DNA from: Climacteris rufus
Taxonomy: Eukaryota; Chordata; Aves; Passeriformes; Climacteridae
DNA: 64,000 nt
NCBI GenBank assembly: GCA_013398175.1
Contig: VZRZ01002579.1
Location: 303,984-367,983, forward strand
Reading direction: 5' to 3'
The notes below the pieces were generated by a model. It was given only the letters and a program-made list of their open reading frames with translations. It was not told the DNA's origin and made no database searches. This document shows positions 61,126 to 64,000 of the stretch, piece by piece; positions within the stretch are counted from its first letter, which is position 1, and each line of letters opens with the position of its first letter. The position numbers were made by a program, and so were the translations under genes.

Positions 61126-63906
61126 ATGGGAGACTGTCTATAAAGCTCTGCTAGAATCACCATTTTACATATACCAAAAACAATGAAACAAGAAAGCAAT
61201 TCTCACCTCTGTATTAACATTGCAGTGCTAGTTGAAACTAAGTGTAGTCAGATACTATTTTTGTCTGGGAATGAAGCAGCTCAGATTCTGAATGCAGACA
61301 GGGAACTATTCTGATGTCTGAGAAGCTGCTTTTTGTATACAGTTATATCTCATAGACAAGGTTCACTTAAAGCAGTAGCTTTGTACCTCTGGCTGGCAAT
61401 GAACTACCAGAAAACTATGTATGTCTCACTGTGGTGATGGCATTGTTATGCACCTATTTTTGGCAGTGTTGTGGTGTTGCATTTTTCTGTATGACTCACC
61501 CATGCAATTCTCTTTCTGGAATGAAGCTGTTAGGTTACTTCACAATTTTAATTTTAACCAGAGAGGCAACATATGATTTTGGGAATTCATGAGCTATTTT
61601 TTCACCAAACTGCATATTTTTGAAATTTTTTATTTGATATGTGTAGAAGGTGCGACAGTAATTTCTGACAGGTTATTGTATTTAAAGGCACTACTGGTGT
61701 AGCTATTACAGTCCAAGGCCTTAAGCAAGACCACATTTGTAGGTAGTGATAATGCCTCTTATTAGAGAAACTGAAACAGCTAGAAATATTCAGCTCACAA
61801 ACCACAAATTGGATATAATTGCAGTAGCAGATGTCAAAGCAAAATAGAAGTTTAACTAAATTTGTATCAATGAGATGATTTTGGAAAATGAGAGACAGGT
61901 ATCTTTTATCTTTCAAACAGAAACTGCCTACATTTTTTTCTCCTCTTGTCCATATAACTATGACCTTGTTCTCCAGGACGAGGTTCTGGAAAAAGGAAAA
62001 TCGACAATTTTCTTATTAAAAGAGATAATTGTGTCATCTTATGGACCTAAGTCGAGTGTCCTTGAGAAAAAAGCTACATAATGAACTATAGAGAAAGACA
62101 GTGACCATAGAGCAAGTCAAAGATATTGCAGAACTAGCCAGAAATCAGAAGTTCTCTTTCAAAACACAGAAGATACCAAACAGAGACATAAACACAATAC
62201 TCATATAATTTCTTGATAAACTAAACCCACCTAGACAACACCTGATATACACTACCTGGCTTCCCTGTTATGTACAGCAACCCTGTGGTGAATTGTGTGG
62301 GATGTTTTTTTGTGTAGAAATTAGATTATGTGTTGCAATCTTTTTATAATAGACAACAAATTGCCATTGCATGGCTGAAAATTATCTTCTGTTGACTGGG
62401 AGCATTTTGAAGGCAACTCTTAACAATTTCATAATCTCACTGTTCTACTTAACTAAAAGAAAGTTTATGACACTTGTATAGTTGAGGAAGAAATCAACAT
62501 CTCTACCATTCCCCAATGAGAGCCACTTGGGAATCTTTTGAAGAAAAAAATCAGGTAAAGAGATGGTAAATACTACTCTTATCTTTAATTTGCCAATTCA
62601 ACATATTAGTGTGGTTTGAGTCAAGTTAGCGGTTACTCAGCCAAGCACTCATGGCTTCACTAAACCCTGGGAGTAGTAGGACAAATTGAGGAAGCTTGTA
62701 AGAAAGTTCAGTCTGGCAAAGAAGTGAGGAGGGGGTCTCCTCTCTCCAGAAGACCTTCTCCATCAGCTTATAATGACACTGAGAGCAAGCAGGGGAGTTA
62801 GGTTAGGATAAGTCAGGAAATCATTGAATGCCAATAGTTAGCCGCGGTAGAAGAACTCAGAGGCAGGAAACAACAGACTGTGAGTTGACCTCGTGTTTTT
62901 AGAGTTCTTCTTTGATGAGCTCATAGGCCGATATTCTCATAGGTCTGCTAATTGTGAAAGACAGAAGTGTTTGTTTTTTACGTTAAAGGCTCTAGGTTCT
63001 TTCATATGGGTTCAACATTTTTATCACCCTTAAGGAAAGTTTCATTCATAAGAGATGAAGAGAGCTGGCTCTCCCTCAAATTCCCTGTACAATCAGAAAG
63101 ATATAACTCTGTGTTTATGTTAAGGACAGAGGGACAGAGTGCTTCCTGTTGTGTCTTACTGCCTCTTCAGACAATTACTTTTCCAGTAATTTGAAGTGAC
63201 TAAACTTAAACAAGACAAGGAACAACTTCGAAGGGCAGTGGCTATGTTGTAGCACTGATATCAGTCAGTTCAGTAATGACCTTCTGTGTTCTTTAGATGA
63301 ATTTCAGATGTACATAAAATTTCTACTCTTCATGAGCAACAGGGATGAGCTGCTGATGGAATACAGGTGGGTTCTGCTAGCATCCCCTGGAGTCTTTCTA
63401 TTAATCCTATTCCTTTTAGGATGTCAGAAAGTGGGTTAGGCACATCCTGCCCTCAAACTTGTTCCCTACAATAATAGTCAAAAGAGTGTCCTCTGTTGTT
63501 TGAAACAGCAACCTCACTGACAAGAATCATAGTTTTAACATTGTTTAATGTTAATTGACCAATTCTTTGATCAGAACAGAGTTAGTTACTGTACTTCTTC
63601 CTTCCTGCTAATCTTCAGGCACACTGAGGTCGTTAAAGAGCTAATTTATACAGAAGCTTCCTAAAACATGGCTACTTGCATAGACAGAGTATTCACAGAC
63701 AACTGAACGCATTAGAGTAATTTGGGGGTTAAATTTAAAGCACTCTTTAACATCAACTGTAAAATATATGTGCAGTAAACCTCTATTCCTGGTCCTTTTT
63801 AACTGTGGCAAAACTAAAAGCAAAAATACCCATGTACAATTTGATCCTGAAGAACTGCTAGTCATGCTGAAAAGAAACACTGCAATTTCAACTCTAAACT
63901 GAAAAG

Positions 63907-63908
<2 letters not shown>
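61126..63908. other. Noncoding sequence, nothing recognised
   Basis: A+T-rich sequence up to the terminal microsatellite. Short frames (61602-61916, 62967-63194, 63641-63880) have no recognisable content. Confidence 0.6.
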
Positions 63909-63999
<91 letters not shown>

Positions 64000-64000
64000 T
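63909..64000 (+). repeat. (CTTT)n microsatellite running off the window
   Basis: Twenty-three perfect copies of CTTT without interruption to the last base. The polypyrimidine/polypurine strand asymmetry can form a triplex. The full length lies beyond the window. Confidence 0.98.

Noticed and set aside
1..64000. CRISPR array, bacterial operon, tRNA or rRNA genes
   Set aside because: No regularly spaced repeats, no dense coding and no cloverleaf or rRNA sequence were seen; the window is vertebrate noncoding DNA.

Overview
The window reads as vertebrate, and specifically bird, nuclear DNA. It is A+T-rich and intron- or desert-like, with no long open reading frame and no convincing exon, tRNA or rRNA. 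The strongest lineage marks are CR1 retroposons, whose 3' ends carry the ATTCTATG-type tail typical of avian CR1, and endogenous-retrovirus LTRs of types common in birds. The species cannot be read from the sequence; a neoavian bird is the most likely source (inference). Two short N gaps (17 and 19 bases) show that this is an assembled scaffold.

Layout. 0-8.7 kb is plain A+T-rich sequence. 8.67-9.79 kb is a complete 1.13-kb ERVL-type solo LTR. 10.55-12.46 kb is a composite: a reverse-oriented CR1 fragment split by a 631-bp LTR with a 6-bp target duplication, followed by a CR1-ORF1-like coiled-coil reading frame. 14.9-15.85 kb is a probable GT-rich LTR. 16.38-16.68 kb is the first of three solo LTRs of one family; the others lie at 36.75-37.08 and 54.09-54.39 kb. 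All three have perfect 6-bp target duplications. A fourth short LTR of another family lies at 51.19-51.49 kb. 18.85-19.11 kb may be a degraded retroviral leader. 19-36 kb is mostly featureless, with small inverted and tandem repeats. 39.03-39.77 kb holds the best-preserved CR1 3' end. 42.6-43.1 kb is an unidentified G+C-rich block, followed by an old CR1 (43.4 kb) and a short young-looking CR1 tail (44.0 kb). Further CR1 remnants lie at 57.5 and 60.6 kb. The window ends inside a (CTTT)n microsatellite.

No genes work together here. The content is a record of retroposon and retrovirus insertions: six well-bounded solo LTRs with no internal retroviral genes, plus five or six CR1 pieces of different ages, on a background that may contain conserved noncoding elements. 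I did not find a convincing undescribed system. The most useful observations are exact LTR boundaries with target-site duplications, the nested LTR-in-CR1, several perfect palindromes (one carrying two abutting AP-1 sites, one centred on an E-box), and a few unexplained composition islands.
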